From contig NZ_JAOVZB010000006.1 in the NCBI RefSeq assembly GCF_025716875.1, positions 124,001-188,000 on the forward strand: DNA of 64,000 nucleotides, in the 5' to 3' direction. The notes below the pieces were generated by a model. It was not told the DNA's origin and made no database searches. It saw only the letters and a program-made list of their open reading frames with translations. The position numbers and the translations under genes are program-made. Below are positions 18,401-28,757 of this stretch, one piece after another; positions within the stretch are counted from its first letter, which is position 1, and every line of letters begins with the position of its first letter. Source of the DNA: Marinomonas sargassi. Its GTDB lineage: Bacteria; Pseudomonadota; Gammaproteobacteria; Pseudomonadales; Marinomonadaceae.

Positions 18401-20643
18401 AAGTCTCTCTCTCTAAATACATTAAGTACGTTAGGCAGCTGATTGATACTGTTCAGCAGACGACTTAATACATCCAACTCACCAACCTCAATAGTAAAGC
18501 GGATCAAAGCAGTGTGATCTTCTTTTTTCGATAGGGTGTTCATGGACAATAGATTGACTTTTGAATTTGCGAGCAAGCTGGTGATATCACTCAATAAGCC
18601 CGTTCTGTCATAGGCTTCAATTTGAATGTTCACCGGATACTGGTTATCAACCCGCTCACCCCAGCTAACATTAACGATACGCTCAGGTTCATCTAGGCCA
18701 AGTTGAACTACATTAATACAGTCTTGCCTATGCACCGAAACACCACGACCTTGGGTGATATAACCCACTATATTGTCGCCAGGTATTGGGCTACAGCATT
18801 TAGCCATTAGTGTCAGTAACTTACCGACACCCAAGATATGAATATCGTTATCAGACGAAGAATGTCGGCTTTTCTTAAGTCGAATTGGCCGAGAAACAGC
18901 ATTTCCATCTAGGCTGTACATCTCATCCATTACTCTAAGTACACGGGCTAGCTGTATATCACCCGCTCCTAAGGCAACAAAAAGGTCACTTTCACTGTTA
19001 AAGCTAAAACGAGAAGCAATTTTTTGATAATTGATACGATGTTCATCAAAACCTAAACGCTTCCATTGTTTTCCAAGCAGCTGTTTGCCTGCCTCTAAAT
19101 TCTTTTCTCTGTCTTCTTTTCTAAACCAAGCTTGTATCTTGGCACGCGCTCGGCTGGTATTCACATAACCTAGTGAAGGGTGCAACCAATCTCGACTAGG
19201 ACTACCCTCTTTCGTCGTTAGTATCTCAACCTTATCGCCCGTATTAAGGTGCGTAACAAGGGAAATTATTTTGCCGTTAACCTTCGCGCCACGGCAGCGG
19301 TGACCAATTTCAGTATGCACACGGTAAGCGAAATCAACCGCTGTGGCATGCACAGGTAAATCCACCACATGACCATCTTTTGTGAACACATAGATACGGT
19401 CTTGCTCAATATCACTTCTAACCTGCTCAGTCAGAGACTCTAAATCACCCTGCACTTCATTGAAGTCTAAGATTGTCCTAAGCCATTGTAGCTTCTCTTC
19501 ATAGCTTGAGCTGTTTGAACTTAAGTCTGTACCTTTGTATTTCCAATGGGCACACACACCTAACTCGGCATCTTCATGCATTTGGTGTGTTCGTATCTGG
19601 ATTTCAAGCGCTCGCCCTTGAGGACCAACTACGGCAGTATGAAGAGACTGGTAGCCATTGGTTTTAGGGTTACTGATATAGTCATCAAATTCTTGGGGGA
19701 TAGGCCGCCATAAATTATGCACCACACCCAAAACGCCATAACATTCCATTGGCTGATCAACAAGAATACGTATTGCGCGGACATCGTATACTTCATCAAA
19801 ACCAATATTTTTGCGCTTCATTTTTCGCCAAATACTATAAATATGCTTGGCTCTACCCATTAAATCCGCATGGATATTGATACTTTTTAAACGCCCATCT
19901 AAAGACTGTATTACATCGTCTATGTACTGCTGCCTATCAAGGCGTTTTTCATCCAACCAAGACGCAATACGTTTATATTCAACAGGGTAAAGATAGCGAA
20001 ATGAAAGATCTTCAAGCTCCCATTTTATGTGACCAATCCCCAAGCGATGGGCTAATGGCGAATACACACTCTGTACTTCCAAAGCCACAGCAGTACGCCG
20101 CTCTTCGCTTTGGTGCTTGGCTTCTTTAATCGCGCAAGCCCTTTCAGCCAATTTAATCAATACAACCCGAACATCATCGATGATGGATACCAGCATTTTA
20201 CGCAGGGATTCGAGTTGGCTTTCACTGCTGCCGAGCACTTCAGCAGCCGTATCAGGGGTAAGGTTTTTTGAGACTTCTCCGACTCGCATGACACCCTCAA
20301 TAAGAGAAGCAACCTTGCGGCCAAACATTTCAACAACCCGTGCCAGAGGTAACTGATCTTCTCGAACAGAGCGATATAGGGCGGCAGCCACCAAAGAGTC
20401 TTGATCGGCCCGAAAACCCGACAAAATTTCAACCATCTCCAGTCCAGCACGGAAGGTACTCGCTTGCGGCCCCCAATAAGACGGTTTTCCACACTGCTGC
20501 TCAGTCTGCCTCACTAATGCACAAGCCATACGTAAAGGTATACGAGTGCCCTCATCAATTGAGTCATCAAACTGTTGCATCCAAGTATCGATGTCCACAT
20601 TACCATCGTCTAATACTGGGTGGTCCTTCCTTACTGTTACCAT
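18397..20643 (-). CDS. relA: (p)ppGpp synthetase I
   Basis: 748 aa, ribosome-associated stringent factor. The HD hydrolase region (about 60-150) is degenerate: ALYRSVRED stands where SpoT has an HD dyad, so it should only synthesise. The synthetase domain is intact, with YKRIASWLDEKR, NPKTNGYQSLHTAVVGPQGR and EIQIRTHQMHEDAELGVCAH (the RelA-type EIQIRT). TGS follows (IYVFTKDGHVVDLPVHATAV), then a conserved-cysteine region (KCCSPIPGDNIVGYITQGRG) and a C-terminal ACT domain. It is tightly packed: rlmD ends directly before its ATG and mazG overlaps its stop, the same rlmD-relA-mazG order as E. coli and Pseudomonas. Confidence 0.97.
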   Translation of the reverse strand: MVTVRKDHPVLDDGNVDIDTWMQQFDDSIDEGTRIPLRMACALVRQTEQQCGKPSYWGPQASTFRAGLEMVEILSGFRADQDSLVAAALYRSVREDQLPLARVVEMFGRKVASLIEGVMRVGEVSKNLTPDTAAEVLGSSESQLESLRKMLVSIIDDVRVVLIKLAERACAIKEAKHQSEERRTAVALEVQSVYSPLAHRLGIGHIKWELEDLSFRYLYPVEYKRIASWLDEKRLDRQQYIDDVIQSLDGRLKSINIHADLMGRAKHIYSIWRKMKRKNIGFDEVYDVRAIRILVDQPMECYGVLGVVHNLWRPIPQEFDDYISNPKTNGYQSLHTAVVGPQGRALEIQIRTHQMHEDAELGVCAHWKYKGTDLSSNSSSYEEKLQWLRTILDFNEVQGDLESLTEQVRSDIEQDRIYVFTKDGHVVDLPVHATAVDFAYRVHTEIGHRCRGAKVNGKIISLVTHLNTGDKVEILTTKEGSPSRDWLHPSLGYVNTSRARAKIQAWFRKEDREKNLEAGKQLLGKQWKRLGFDEHRINYQKIASRFSFNSESDLFVALGAGDIQLARVLRVMDEMYSLDGNAVSRPIRLKKSRHSSSDNDIHILGVGKLLTLMAKCCSPIPGDNIVGYITQGRGVSVHRQDCINVVQLGLDEPERIVNVSWGERVDNQYPVNIQIEAYDRTGLLSDITSLLANSKVNLLSMNTLSKKEDHTALIRFTIEVGELDVLSRLLNSINQLPNVLNVFRERDF

Positions 20644-22005
20644 TTACTTACCCTTAGATTTACTGCTTTTTTGTAGCAACATCATTGTTTCAACATGCGA
20701 TGTTTGAGGGAACATATCCATCAAGCCCACACGCAATACTTTATAGCCATTCTCGACTAAATACTCAGCATCCCTAGCTAAAGTAGAAGCACTGCAAGAA
20801 ACATACAAGATTTGCTTGGGTTTTAATTTTATTATGCTCTGAAGAAATTCATAGGCGCCGGATCGTGGTGGGTCCAACAACACCTTAGTCACTTTTTCAG
20901 CACTTAATTTTTTTGACACTGGCTTAGAGAGATCCGCAGCAACAAACGACAAATTAGTGAGTTTGTTTATATCTGCATTATATTGAGCGGCTTGCACCAT
21001 GCTATCTTGCACCTCCACACCCACTACGGATTTTGCCCGCTTCGCCAGTGGCAACGAAAAATTACCTACACCGCAAAACAAATCTAAGATCACATCATTT
21101 TGATTAGGCTGCAACCAGCCCAAGGCCTGCGCAACCATTTTTTCATTCATAGGAGCATTTACTTGAATGAAATCTTGCGGGTGATAATACAGGCGCAAGC
21201 CATCTAAATCATAATGGCGCATATGCTCTCGGGCAACACTTGCTTTGCTCTCTTTTGGTGCTTGCCAATATAAATGTACTTGTTCGTCTTGAGCCCACTT
21301 TCCGAGGTTTTCTTTCACAGGATCAACCACATCTTCGGTTAAACGCAATAGAACAGAAACCCCTTTGGTATCTTCTAATAATTCAATATGGCCAAGTGAT
21401 TTTATTAACTCACTTCCCTGTAGCTCTTGCTTAAGGGAGGAAAAAATAGCTTGAAGTCCACGAGTCAATACCAAGCATTGATCGATAGAGATAATAGAGT
21501 TTGAATTTTTTTCCCGGAAGCCCAGCTTCAATGCTTGGCTTTTATGGTCCACCGAAATACGTGCTCGACGACGGTACTCTAAAGGTGTGTCAGTAAGCGA
21601 CTCTAACAAGCCTTGGGGAAAGACTCGTCGCATTTGTCCTTTTAGCCAATCCGACTTTGCGGACAGCTGAGAGCTATTTGTTAAATGCTGAAAACTACAG
21701 CCGCCACATGAATGAAAGTGCTCACAAGCTGGTGTTACCCGACTATCACTTTCTTGAAGTACTTCTGTAAGCTTTGCCTCATCAAAGCGACGACCAAATT
21801 TAGTAATCTGCGCAGTCACTGTTTCTCCCGGCAGAGCGCCCTCTACAAAAACCACTTTACCCTGTGAACGCGCCACGCCTTTAGCTTCATGAGTTAGCCC
21901 ATCGATAACAAATGTTTGAGATGGGCCTAGAGGGCTCTTTTTAGGGCTGCGTCGTGCTGTAGATCTGTTTTTCACTGGGAGTGCTCTTTGTTGATAAATA
22001 GTCAA
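20644..22005 (-). CDS. rlmD: 23S rRNA (uracil1939-C5)-methyltransferase
   Basis: 453 aa. RlmD (RumA) methylates U1939 of 23S rRNA. Domains: TRAM (about 28-90), a 4Fe-4S cluster motif CEHFHSCGGCSFQHL, and a SAM-methyltransferase domain with LDLFCGVGNFSLPLAKRAKS and the catalytic LLDPPRSGAYEF / LYVSCSASTLARD motif containing the nucleophilic cysteine. It abuts relA with no gap. Confidence 0.95.
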   Translation of the reverse strand: MTIYQQRALPVKNRSTARRSPKKSPLGPSQTFVIDGLTHEAKGVARSQGKVVFVEGALPGETVTAQITKFGRRFDEAKLTEVLQESDSRVTPACEHFHSCGGCSFQHLTNSSQLSAKSDWLKGQMRRVFPQGLLESLTDTPLEYRRRARISVDHKSQALKLGFREKNSNSIISIDQCLVLTRGLQAIFSSLKQELQGSELIKSLGHIELLEDTKGVSVLLRLTEDVVDPVKENLGKWAQDEQVHLYWQAPKESKASVAREHMRHYDLDGLRLYYHPQDFIQVNAPMNEKMVAQALGWLQPNQNDVILDLFCGVGNFSLPLAKRAKSVVGVEVQDSMVQAAQYNADINKLTNLSFVAADLSKPVSKKLSAEKVTKVLLDPPRSGAYEFLQSIIKLKPKQILYVSCSASTLARDAEYLVENGYKVLRVGLMDMFPQTSHVETMMLLQKSSKSKGK

Positions 22006-22045
22006 AGTAGGATTCTATCCTATCCTCCAAACTATCTATACGACA

Positions 22046-22070
22046 AATACAGAGAACTAGTTCCCTGTAT
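22046..22070 (-). terminator. Weak hairpin at the cysM stop codon
   Basis: On the minus strand ATACAG(G)GAAC and GTTC(T)CTGTAT form an interrupted stem that includes the cysM TAG, followed by only TTTG. It may give weak termination or protect the 3' end; evidence is modest. Confidence 0.35.
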
Positions 22071-22956
22071 CAAACACTCCCGTAGACAAGTACCTATCTC
22101 CTCGGTCACATACAATGGCAACAATCACCGCATTATTAAGTTGCTTTGATAACGCTAACGCCATTGCGACTGACCCACCTGATGAAACACCGCAAAAAAT
22201 ACCCTCTTCTTTAGCAAGGCGACGCATTGTGATTTCAGCATCTTCTTGAGCTACGTCCATCACTCGATCGACTCTTTTCTCATCAAATATTGAAGGCAAA
22301 TACTCTTTTTCCCAACGACGTATTCCCGGAATACTAGCGCCATCCTGAGGCTGTAAGCCTATAATTTGTATATCACTATTTTGTTCTTTTAAATATTGAG
22401 ACACGCCCATTATGGTTCCAGTTGTTCCCATCGAACTGACAAAGTGAGTCACGGTTCCTTGTGTTTGTTGCCAAATTTCAGGGCCTGTACTGAGGTAGTG
22501 CGCATTCGGGTTGTCTTTATTGGCAAATTGATTCAATACTTTACCTACACCTTGCGCCTGCATCTCTTGAGCCAAATCACGAGCCCTTTCCATCCCCTCT
22601 TCTTTGCTCACTAAATGCAAGGTAGCACCATAGGCGCTCATGGCTGACTTACGTTCTTGGCTCATATTATCCGGCATAATTAAATGCATATGGTAACCCT
22701 TGATTGCTGCTGTCATAGCCAAAGCGATGCCTGTGTTACCACTAGTCGCTTCAATCAAGCTATCTCCGGGTTTGATATCACCTCGGACTTCGGCTTGGTG
22801 GATCATATTTAAGGCAGGGCGATCCTTCACCGAACCTGCCGGGTTTTGGCCTTCTAACTTCAGTAAAATAGTATTAGTTGGATTAGGGTTAATACGTTGT
22901 AAACGGACTAAAGGAGTCTGACCAATTAAGGACTCAATCGTAGGATACTCAATCAT
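22057..22956 (-). CDS. cysM: Cysteine synthase B (O-acetylserine sulfhydrylase)
   Basis: 299-aa PLP enzyme making cysteine from O-acetylserine and sulfide (CysM can also use thiosulfate). Seen: IGQTPLVRLQRI, the PLP-lysine motif NPAGSVKDRPALNM, EATSGNTGIALAM, and the CysM-type loop SMGTTGTIMGVSQYL. CysM enzymes are about 300 aa and CysK about 320, and the length and the RRWEKEYLP segment favour CysM. The cysM-barA/gacS neighbourhood is also seen in Pseudomonas. It is divergent from the kinase across a 284-bp gap. Confidence 0.95.
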   Translation of the reverse strand: MIEYPTIESLIGQTPLVRLQRINPNPTNTILLKLEGQNPAGSVKDRPALNMIHQAEVRGDIKPGDSLIEATSGNTGIALAMTAAIKGYHMHLIMPDNMSQERKSAMSAYGATLHLVSKEEGMERARDLAQEMQAQGVGKVLNQFANKDNPNAHYLSTGPEIWQQTQGTVTHFVSSMGTTGTIMGVSQYLKEQNSDIQIIGLQPQDGASIPGIRRWEKEYLPSIFDEKRVDRVMDVAQEDAEITMRRLAKEEGIFCGVSSGGSVAMALALSKQLNNAVIVAIVCDRGDRYLSTGVFDTGN

Positions 22957-23240
22957 AAAAAAACTTCATTGACATTGATGACATAGGGAATGACACTTAT
23001 ATAGTGCCTATTAAAAAGTACTTAGGGTATAAAATACTAAGAAGAATGCGTTATAAACTTAGTGTTAATTACACAATTTCAAAGCAATGCTTTTTCTTCA
23101 ATTTCTTTAAAACGTGGTTTTATTCAGCCTAAGCGTAATGTATTACTCGCCTAGGTGAACCAAGAATCGATAAAAGCAGCACTATTCAACGCCGCAACCT
23201 GATTCAATTATTCAACAGTATTAAATAGAATTCTAACATT

Positions 23241-26024
23241 ATGAAACGAGTGGCACAGTTAAGCATTGATAATAAACTATTCTGGGCGCTATTTACTCCC
23301 GTCTTCCTTGTTTCCCTACTTTCTGCATTTTTCTTATTATCTTCTCGCTTCAACGACCTAAATAAACATCTACTTGAAAGAACGGAAGATATTACCAAAC
23401 TGGTAGCCACAACCAGTGAATATGCCATTATTTTTTCTGATCAAAATATGATGCTAAGCATTCTACAAAACGCTTTAAATAACCAAGACATCAATAGTGT
23501 TCAAATATTCAATCATGAGAAGGTTATTATCGCAGAACTAGGCAACCCCTCAGATAATGACCAACCGAGTTTAACTGAGCAAAGCTATATCATAGAACAC
23601 GATACTCATTTGGATTCAGTAAGGCCAATTTACTACACTAATAACCGACTTGATGAAGCCTTTAACACTCAAACAAGACTTCTAGATACTCCGGTACAAA
23701 AGGACCTCATCGGTTGGGTGAAAATTGATGCCAGCACCTCAGTACGGCAAGTAGAAAAATACCAATATGCAAGCTTAGTACTTTTTATCCTCACCATTTA
23801 CAACATCATAATAATTTGGGGGGCATTAAGAATATCGCAAAACTTAGCACTCCCTATCAACAAGGTTAGCAGCTCTCTCAATAAACTCGTTATGGGGCAG
23901 TTCTCGTCCGTTAAACTCACGAGGCTCCCTACCGAATACTCCTCAATACAAGCCGATCTCTTAGACCTCACTGAGAGGCTAGAAAAGCACCATGAAGAAT
24001 TAACTGCCGGCATTGAAGAGTCTACAGAAGACATGCGCCGCAGCATGGATAGCATGGAAGAAAAAGGGGCTCAATTACTCATCGCCAATCGTGAAGCGAT
24101 GGAATCTAACCGACTGAAATCTCAGTTTCTAGCCAATATTAGTCACGAAGTACGAACGCCTTTAAATGCCATTTTAGGCTATACCAAAACACTCAAAAAA
24201 GGCATTACCGACCCACAAAATCAGCTCTATATTGAAACCATTCAACAATCCACTAATAACTTATTAGCGATTATTGGTGACATTTTAGATTTCTCTAAAA
24301 TTGAAGCAGGAAAACTCAGTTTAGAAAACGGCCACTTTAATTTGAAAAAGTTAGTCGACGAGGTATATCAGACACTCAGTATTAACCTGCTAAGCAACAA
24401 CAAAGACATTGACCTAATTCCTGACTTTCAAACGGATATGCCAGAGTGGTTCATTGGTGACAGCACCCGCGTCAGACAAATTTTAAATAACCTGATAGGC
24501 AACGCCATAAAATTTACTCACCAAGGCTCTATCCGTACAAAGGTTTCGGTCATTGCCAATGGCGACAAAAAGATCAACCTTTCTTTTCAAATAATCGACA
24601 CAGGTATTGGTATTCCAGAAGATAAGATAGACCGACTATTCAAACCTTTCTCACAGGTTGACACCAGCACTACAAGACAATTTGGAGGGACTGGGCTTGG
24701 CTTAGTCATTACCAAAAAACTGGTTGAGCAGATGAACGGTACTATTGATGTGAGTAGTACATCAGGAGTTGGTTCTACCTTTCGCTTCACATTAACGCTA
24801 AAAGTTTCTAACAAACAACAAAACCAATACGCCCCCTTAGAAAAGCACGTTGTACTTCTGGAGCCAAGTGCCGCCTACCGAAGTTATATAGATAACTATT
24901 TACAGAGTATCGGCGTTACTTGCACCCCATGTTCGGATTTAGAGCAGATTATCAGTACGATTCATAAGCAGCATGAGAAAATAGATTCCATCCTACTGAG
25001 CGTTATGCCCGATAAACAGAGCATCCAAGAAGCGAGGGAGCTAATCAGCTATGCATACGAGCAATACCAGCTACCCTTCATCATTATGATTCAACCGTCG
25101 GGTCAGGCATCTCACTATGATGCGTTAAAGAACTTATCTAGTGATATTCTACTAAAGCCAATAAGCCAAGATAGACTCTATAACGCACTAGAAAACATAC
25201 ATTCCACATCACCTGAGCTAGTTTCTTCCCCTGCGGAAATATCAACAGAGGCAACCCAATCTTCACCTAACAGACTACAAGGGCTAAAAATTCTCGCCGT
25301 TGATGATAGCCCTATTAATCTGCAACTACTTGGCCATTGGCTCACCCCAAAGAATATTGAATTCTCGTTGGCCTATAGCGGGAAACAAGCCATAGAAATG
25401 GCAACCCAAGAAGCTTATGACCTCATTTTTATGGATATTCAGATGCCTGAAATGGATGGCATGGAGACCACTAAACACATCCGAGCACTGCCATCCCATA
25501 AGGATACCCCTATCATTGCATTAACCGCACACGCCTTAAATTCAGAGCAACAACAGATACTTTCGTCCGGTATGAACGATTATTTAACCAAGCCAATAGA
25601 TGAGGATATTCTGCTTAACACCATTGAAACTTGGCATAAAAACCCAAGCTCTCTACAGGATCAAATAGATCAAAAAATGGTAGATATTTTTGATTTAGAA
25701 AAAGCACTCGCCATAGTAGATGGCAAAGAAGAAATCGCCAAAGAGATGTTTGATATGCTGGCAAATTCATTAGATAGCGAGAAAAAACTTATCCAGCATC
25801 ACCTAGAAAACCATGACACAGAAAAGCTGATTGAAGTAGTACATAGAATTCACGGCGCTTCAAAATACACAGGAACCGTTAGCATCGCCCGCCATGCAGG
25901 CTTTTTAGAGACCCACTTAAAAGAACTGGGGCTAGAAGACGTAGAAGGCGTAGCTGAAGATTTCATAGAGTCTATTGAGGACTTGCTAAGCCATAGGGAG
26001 CTTATACCTTGGACTCTAAAATAA
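23241..26024 (+). CDS. barA: BarA/GacS-type hybrid sensor histidine kinase
   Basis: 927 aa. Layout: TM1 (about 14-34), a periplasmic segment to about 172, TM2 (about 176-195), HAMP, a HisKA domain with His302 (FLANISHEVRTPLNAILGYT), a HATPase domain (about 405-520, DTGIGIP and QFGGTGLGLVI), a degenerate receiver (about 535-650) lacking the phospho-acceptor Asp, a true receiver (about 683-795, Asp732 and Lys784) and an HPt domain with His868. This is the BarA/GacS tripartite relay that phosphorylates UvrY/GacA and drives small RNAs of the CsrA/RsmA system. The partner regulator is not in the window. Neighbourhood to cysM matches gacS in Pseudomonas. Its last 23 bp overlap the convergent acpS. 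Confidence 0.9.
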   Translation: MKRVAQLSIDNKLFWALFTPVFLVSLLSAFFLLSSRFNDLNKHLLERTEDITKLVATTSEYAIIFSDQNMMLSILQNALNNQDINSVQIFNHEKVIIAELGNPSDNDQPSLTEQSYIIEHDTHLDSVRPIYYTNNRLDEAFNTQTRLLDTPVQKDLIGWVKIDASTSVRQVEKYQYASLVLFILTIYNIIIIWGALRISQNLALPINKVSSSLNKLVMGQFSSVKLTRLPTEYSSIQADLLDLTERLEKHHEELTAGIEESTEDMRRSMDSMEEKGAQLLIANREAMESNRLKSQFLANISHEVRTPLNAILGYTKTLKKGITDPQNQLYIETIQQSTNNLLAIIGDILDFSKIEAGKLSLENGHFNLKKLVDEVYQTLSINLLSNNKDIDLIPDFQTDMPEWFIGDSTRVRQILNNLIGNAIKFTHQGSIRTKVSVIANGDKKINLSFQIIDTGIGIPEDKIDRLFKPFSQVDTSTTRQFGGTGLGLVITKKLVEQMNGTIDVSSTSGVGSTFRFTLTLKVSNKQQNQYAPLEKHVVLLEPSAAYRSYIDNYLQSIGVTCTPCSDLEQIISTIHKQHEKIDSILLSVMPDKQSIQEARELISYAYEQYQLPFIIMIQPSGQASHYDALKNLSSDILLKPISQDRLYNALENIHSTSPELVSSPAEISTEATQSSPNRLQGLKILAVDDSPINLQLLGHWLTPKNIEFSLAYSGKQAIEMATQEAYDLIFMDIQMPEMDGMETTKHIRALPSHKDTPIIALTAHALNSEQQQILSSGMNDYLTKPIDEDILLNTIETWHKNPSSLQDQIDQKMVDIFDLEKALAIVDGKEEIAKEMFDMLANSLDSEKKLIQHHLENHDTEKLIEVVHRIHGASKYTGTVSIARHAGFLETHLKELGLEDVEGVAEDFIESIEDLLSHRELIPWTLK

Positions 26025-26388
26025 CGAATGCTTGTGCATAGGCTAGCTCATCAGTAAGGCTCAAATGCCAATTGACAGGAAAATTAAAGCGCGCAGCGAT
26101 ACAATCATCGACCTCTAATACTGGCTGACCAGATGCCAGATTACTAACACTGAAATGCTGAAAGCTCACGCCTGACCCTATTCCTGTTCCTAACGCCTTT
26201 ACGGCGGCTTCTTTTGCTGCAAAGCGTTTAGCAACATAGGCATTTGCCTGTTCTTTATTGCTGATGTTCGACCAGCGAGCAATCTCTTCTGGAGTCAGTA
26301 TTCGTTGTATAAAACGCTCCCCCACACGCTCAATGGAGTCGGCAATGCGAGTGATATCTACTAAGTCCGTTCCAATACCAATGATCAA
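26002..26388 (-). CDS. acpS: Holo-[acyl-carrier-protein] synthase
   Basis: 128 aa. AcpS moves 4'-phosphopantetheine from CoA to apo-ACP. It begins MIIGIGTDLVDITRIADSIE (metal-binding Asp8) and has YVAKRFAAKEAAVKALGTGI (the F-x-x-KEA motif). The start is TTG at 26388, supported by AGGAAG five bases upstream and by homology at the very N-terminus. It is last in the lepA-lepB-rnc-era-recO-acpS run and overlaps the 3' end of the convergent kinase by 23 bp. In E. coli pdxJ lies between recO and acpS; here only 30 bp separate them. Confidence 0.95.
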   Translation of the reverse strand: MIIGIGTDLVDITRIADSIERVGERFIQRILTPEEIARWSNISNKEQANAYVAKRFAAKEAAVKALGTGIGSGVSFQHFSVSNLASGQPVLEVDDCIAARFNFPVNWHLSLTDELAYAQAFVILESKV

Positions 26389-26418
26389 TTTTTTCTTCCT
26401 TTCTTAAAAGCAACGACG

Positions 26419-27156
26419 CTATTCACTGCGAAAAATAGGCACGCCCATATGACGCTCACCTTGAAAAGTGTGTTTTGGTAATAAACGCCTAGCAACAATA
26501 GGCTTACCATTTAAAACATGGTCTAGCCAATGACGATGAAGCTCTTTCGCCAAACTCAACACAGTTTTATTCGTCCACTGCCCCGCACTATAATTTAGTG
26601 CAACCTGACCTTCGACAAAAAGCATAGGTGCTTGTTTTAGAGTTTCCCCAAAATAGGGACGCAAACCAAACTTATGATGAAATTGATACAGCTGCTCTTT
26701 CTCAACAAGCTGCCCTCGTCCTGTCGATTGCATGTTAATCGACACACCTAATTCGGCAAACACCCCGACTTCAAAACGACGTAAAAGCGGAGCAATAGGT
26801 GCGCCAGAATACAAACTCTTGATTAACCATTCATATAGAGAAAACACATCTGGCAGCGGTAAATTAAGTGGTAACAACTTTTCGAGTAATTCATGGGCAT
26901 ATAAGGCCGCATATAGAGGCAAGCCCTCTAACGTAAGACCCGCGTTAACAGACTCCAAGCTTTTAATCGTTTTTAGCTCACTACGACCAACATAATCAAT
27001 CTCAAAACACAAAAAAGGCCCAGGAATCACCCGAGCCTCTTTTTTTGGCAAACGCCACACCCCACGAATTAGGCCTTGTTCAGGCGTAAAGAGGTCTAAT
27101 AATATTTTTCCATCTTGAAAAGGGCGAGTATGAATAACATAGGCAGTGGCCCGCAT
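26419..27156 (-). CDS. recO: DNA repair protein RecO
   Basis: 245 aa. RecO works with RecF and RecR to load RecA on SSB-coated gaps. Seen are the N-terminal OB fold (ATAYVIHTRPFQDGKILLDL, LIRGVWRLPKKEAR) and the helical C-terminal domain (YAHELLEKLLPLNLPLPDVF, then LRRFEVGVFAELG). The CxxC zinc motif of Gram-positive RecO is absent, as in E. coli. It starts 5 bp after era. Confidence 0.93.
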   Translation of the reverse strand: MRATAYVIHTRPFQDGKILLDLFTPEQGLIRGVWRLPKKEARVIPGPFLCFEIDYVGRSELKTIKSLESVNAGLTLEGLPLYAALYAHELLEKLLPLNLPLPDVFSLYEWLIKSLYSGAPIAPLLRRFEVGVFAELGVSINMQSTGRGQLVEKEQLYQFHHKFGLRPYFGETLKQAPMLFVEGQVALNYSAGQWTNKTVLSLAKELHRHWLDHVLNGKPIVARRLLPKHTFQGERHMGVPIFRSE

Positions 27157-27161
27157 ACTGG

Positions 27162-28064
27162 TTATTCCGCTTGATACCCTAAACTAGCCAAAGCTCGCTC
27201 ATCATCAGACCAGCCTGAACGCACTTTAATCCACAAATTTAGCATTACCTTATGCTGAAACAGGTCTTCCATATCAATACGAGCTTCTTTACCAATCAGC
27301 TTAATTTTTTCGCCTCGATCACCAATGATAATGCGCTTTTGACCATTACGCTCAACCAAGATCAACGCACTGATATGTATCGCTGATTCTTCGTATCGGA
27401 ATTCTTCAATTTGCACAGCCACTTCATAAGGCACTTCTTGGCCCAACTGCCTCGTAATTTTTTCTCGCACAATCTCGGCTGCTAGGAAACGTGAACTTCG
27501 GTTAGTGATCTGATCTTCAGGATAAAACTGCATCCCCTCAGGAATATAGCTTTCCACTAATCTTTCGAGGCGGTCGAGGTTATCATTACGCAGCGCTGAA
27601 ATAGGCACGATTTGAGCAAAAGACATACGATCCGCAAAGTTAGCTAAACGCGGCAGCAGATTTTCTTTTTGATCAAATTGATCCACTTTGTTAACCACTA
27701 ATATTACCGGGCAAGTAGCGTGCTTCACTTTTTGTAAAACAGACTCGTCTTCTTCCGTCCAGCGATCCCCATCAATCACAAATAGCACAACATCCACATC
27801 TTTTAATGCTGCGGTTGCCGTTTTGTTCATGATACGGTTAATCGTTTTACTTTCCCCAATGTGCAGTCCAGGCGTATCGACATAAATGACTTGTACATGC
27901 CCTTCCGTCTTCACACCAAGGATTTGATCTCGGGTGGTTTGCGGCTTACGAGAAGTAATTGATAGCTTCTGCCCTAAGATATGGTTCAACAAGGTTGATT
28001 TACCAACATTGGGCCTACCAACAATTGCTACATAACCACAATGCGTTACTGCCACTTCAGACAT
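27162..28064 (-). CDS. era: GTPase Era
   Basis: 300 aa. Era is an essential GTPase that binds the 3' end of 16S rRNA and helps 30S maturation. G1 [15 protein letters not shown]3 DTPG, G4 NKVDQ and G5 SAL are present, followed by a C-terminal KH domain (about 200-290) with [20 protein letters not shown]. It overlaps rnc by 8 bp, indicating coupled translation, as in other gammaproteobacteria. Confidence 0.97.
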   Translation of the reverse strand: MSEVAVTHCGYVAIVGRPNVGKSTLLNHILGQKLSITSRKPQTTRDQILGVKTEGHVQVIYVDTPGLHIGESKTINRIMNKTATAALKDVDVVLFVIDGDRWTEEDESVLQKVKHATCPVILVVNKVDQFDQKENLLPRLANFADRMSFAQIVPISALRNDNLDRLERLVESYIPEGMQFYPEDQITNRSSRFLAAEIVREKITRQLGQEVPYEVAVQIEEFRYEESAIHISALILVERNGQKRIIIGDRGEKIKLIGKEARIDMEDLFQHKVMLNLWIKVRSGWSDDERALASLGYQAE

Positions 28065-28740
28065 TTTTAGCTTCCAATTTTTTTAACGCTTTTGCTGCTG
28101 CGTTTTGCTCCGCTATGCGGCGACTATTGCCAGTTCCTTCGACAACTTCTTCTAGTAAATCGACATGACAATGGACATTAAAAGTTTGATCATGGGGATC
28201 ACCTTCAATATTAATCACACTGTATTGAGGCAAAGAATATTTATGCGCCTGAAGATATTCTTGTAACAAGGTTTTAGGGTCTTTCGTCACGCTCTTCAAT
28301 GAAGTGGCGTCTAATCGCGACTTGTACCAAGACAGTACATGCTGACGGCAAATATCCATTCCAGCATCAAGAAATATGGCACCAATAATACCTTCAACAG
28401 CGTCCTCTAAAATCGAGTCTCTTCTGAAGCCGCCACTCTTTAACTCCCCTGCACCAAGCTTAAGGAAATCACCAAGTTGAAACTCTCTCGCTATCTCAGC
28501 CAAGGTATCACCCTTAACTAAGGAGGCACGTAAACGACTTAGTTCCCCTTCCTTGGCTTTCGGGAAGCGATGAAATAAGTCTTCAGCAATAATGTAATTC
28601 AATATTGAGTCACCCAAGAACTCTAGGCGTTCATTGTTTTTACCGCCAAAGCTTCTATGAGTTAGAGCAAGCTCTAATAGGCCAAGGTCAGCAAAAAAGT
28701 AGCCTAGACGTCGACTCAATTTTTGATAAGGTGAATTCAA
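28057..28740 (-). CDS. rnc: Ribonuclease III
   Basis: 227 aa. RNase III cleaves double-stranded RNA in rRNA processing and regulation. It has the signature [16 protein letters not shown] with catalytic acidic residues, [15 protein letters not shown], and a C-terminal dsRNA-binding domain (about 153-223, [19 protein letters not shown] and [19 protein letters not shown]). The start is TTG at 28740, with GGAG five bases upstream. Its stop overlaps the era start by 8 bp. Confidence 0.96.
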   Translation of the reverse strand: MNSPYQKLSRRLGYFFADLGLLELALTHRSFGGKNNERLEFLGDSILNYIIAEDLFHRFPKAKEGELSRLRASLVKGDTLAEIAREFQLGDFLKLGAGELKSGGFRRDSILEDAVEGIIGAIFLDAGMDICRQHVLSWYKSRLDATSLKSVTKDPKTLLQEYLQAHKYSLPQYSVINIEGDPHDQTFNVHCHVDLLEEVVEGTGNSRRIAEQNAAAKALKKLEAKNV

Positions 28741-28757
28741 AACTTCTCCAATAATTC

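Noticed and set aside
20157..20657. Open frames inside and antisense to relA
   Set aside because: They lie wholly within a well-supported relA and lack domains or plausible ribosome-binding sites.
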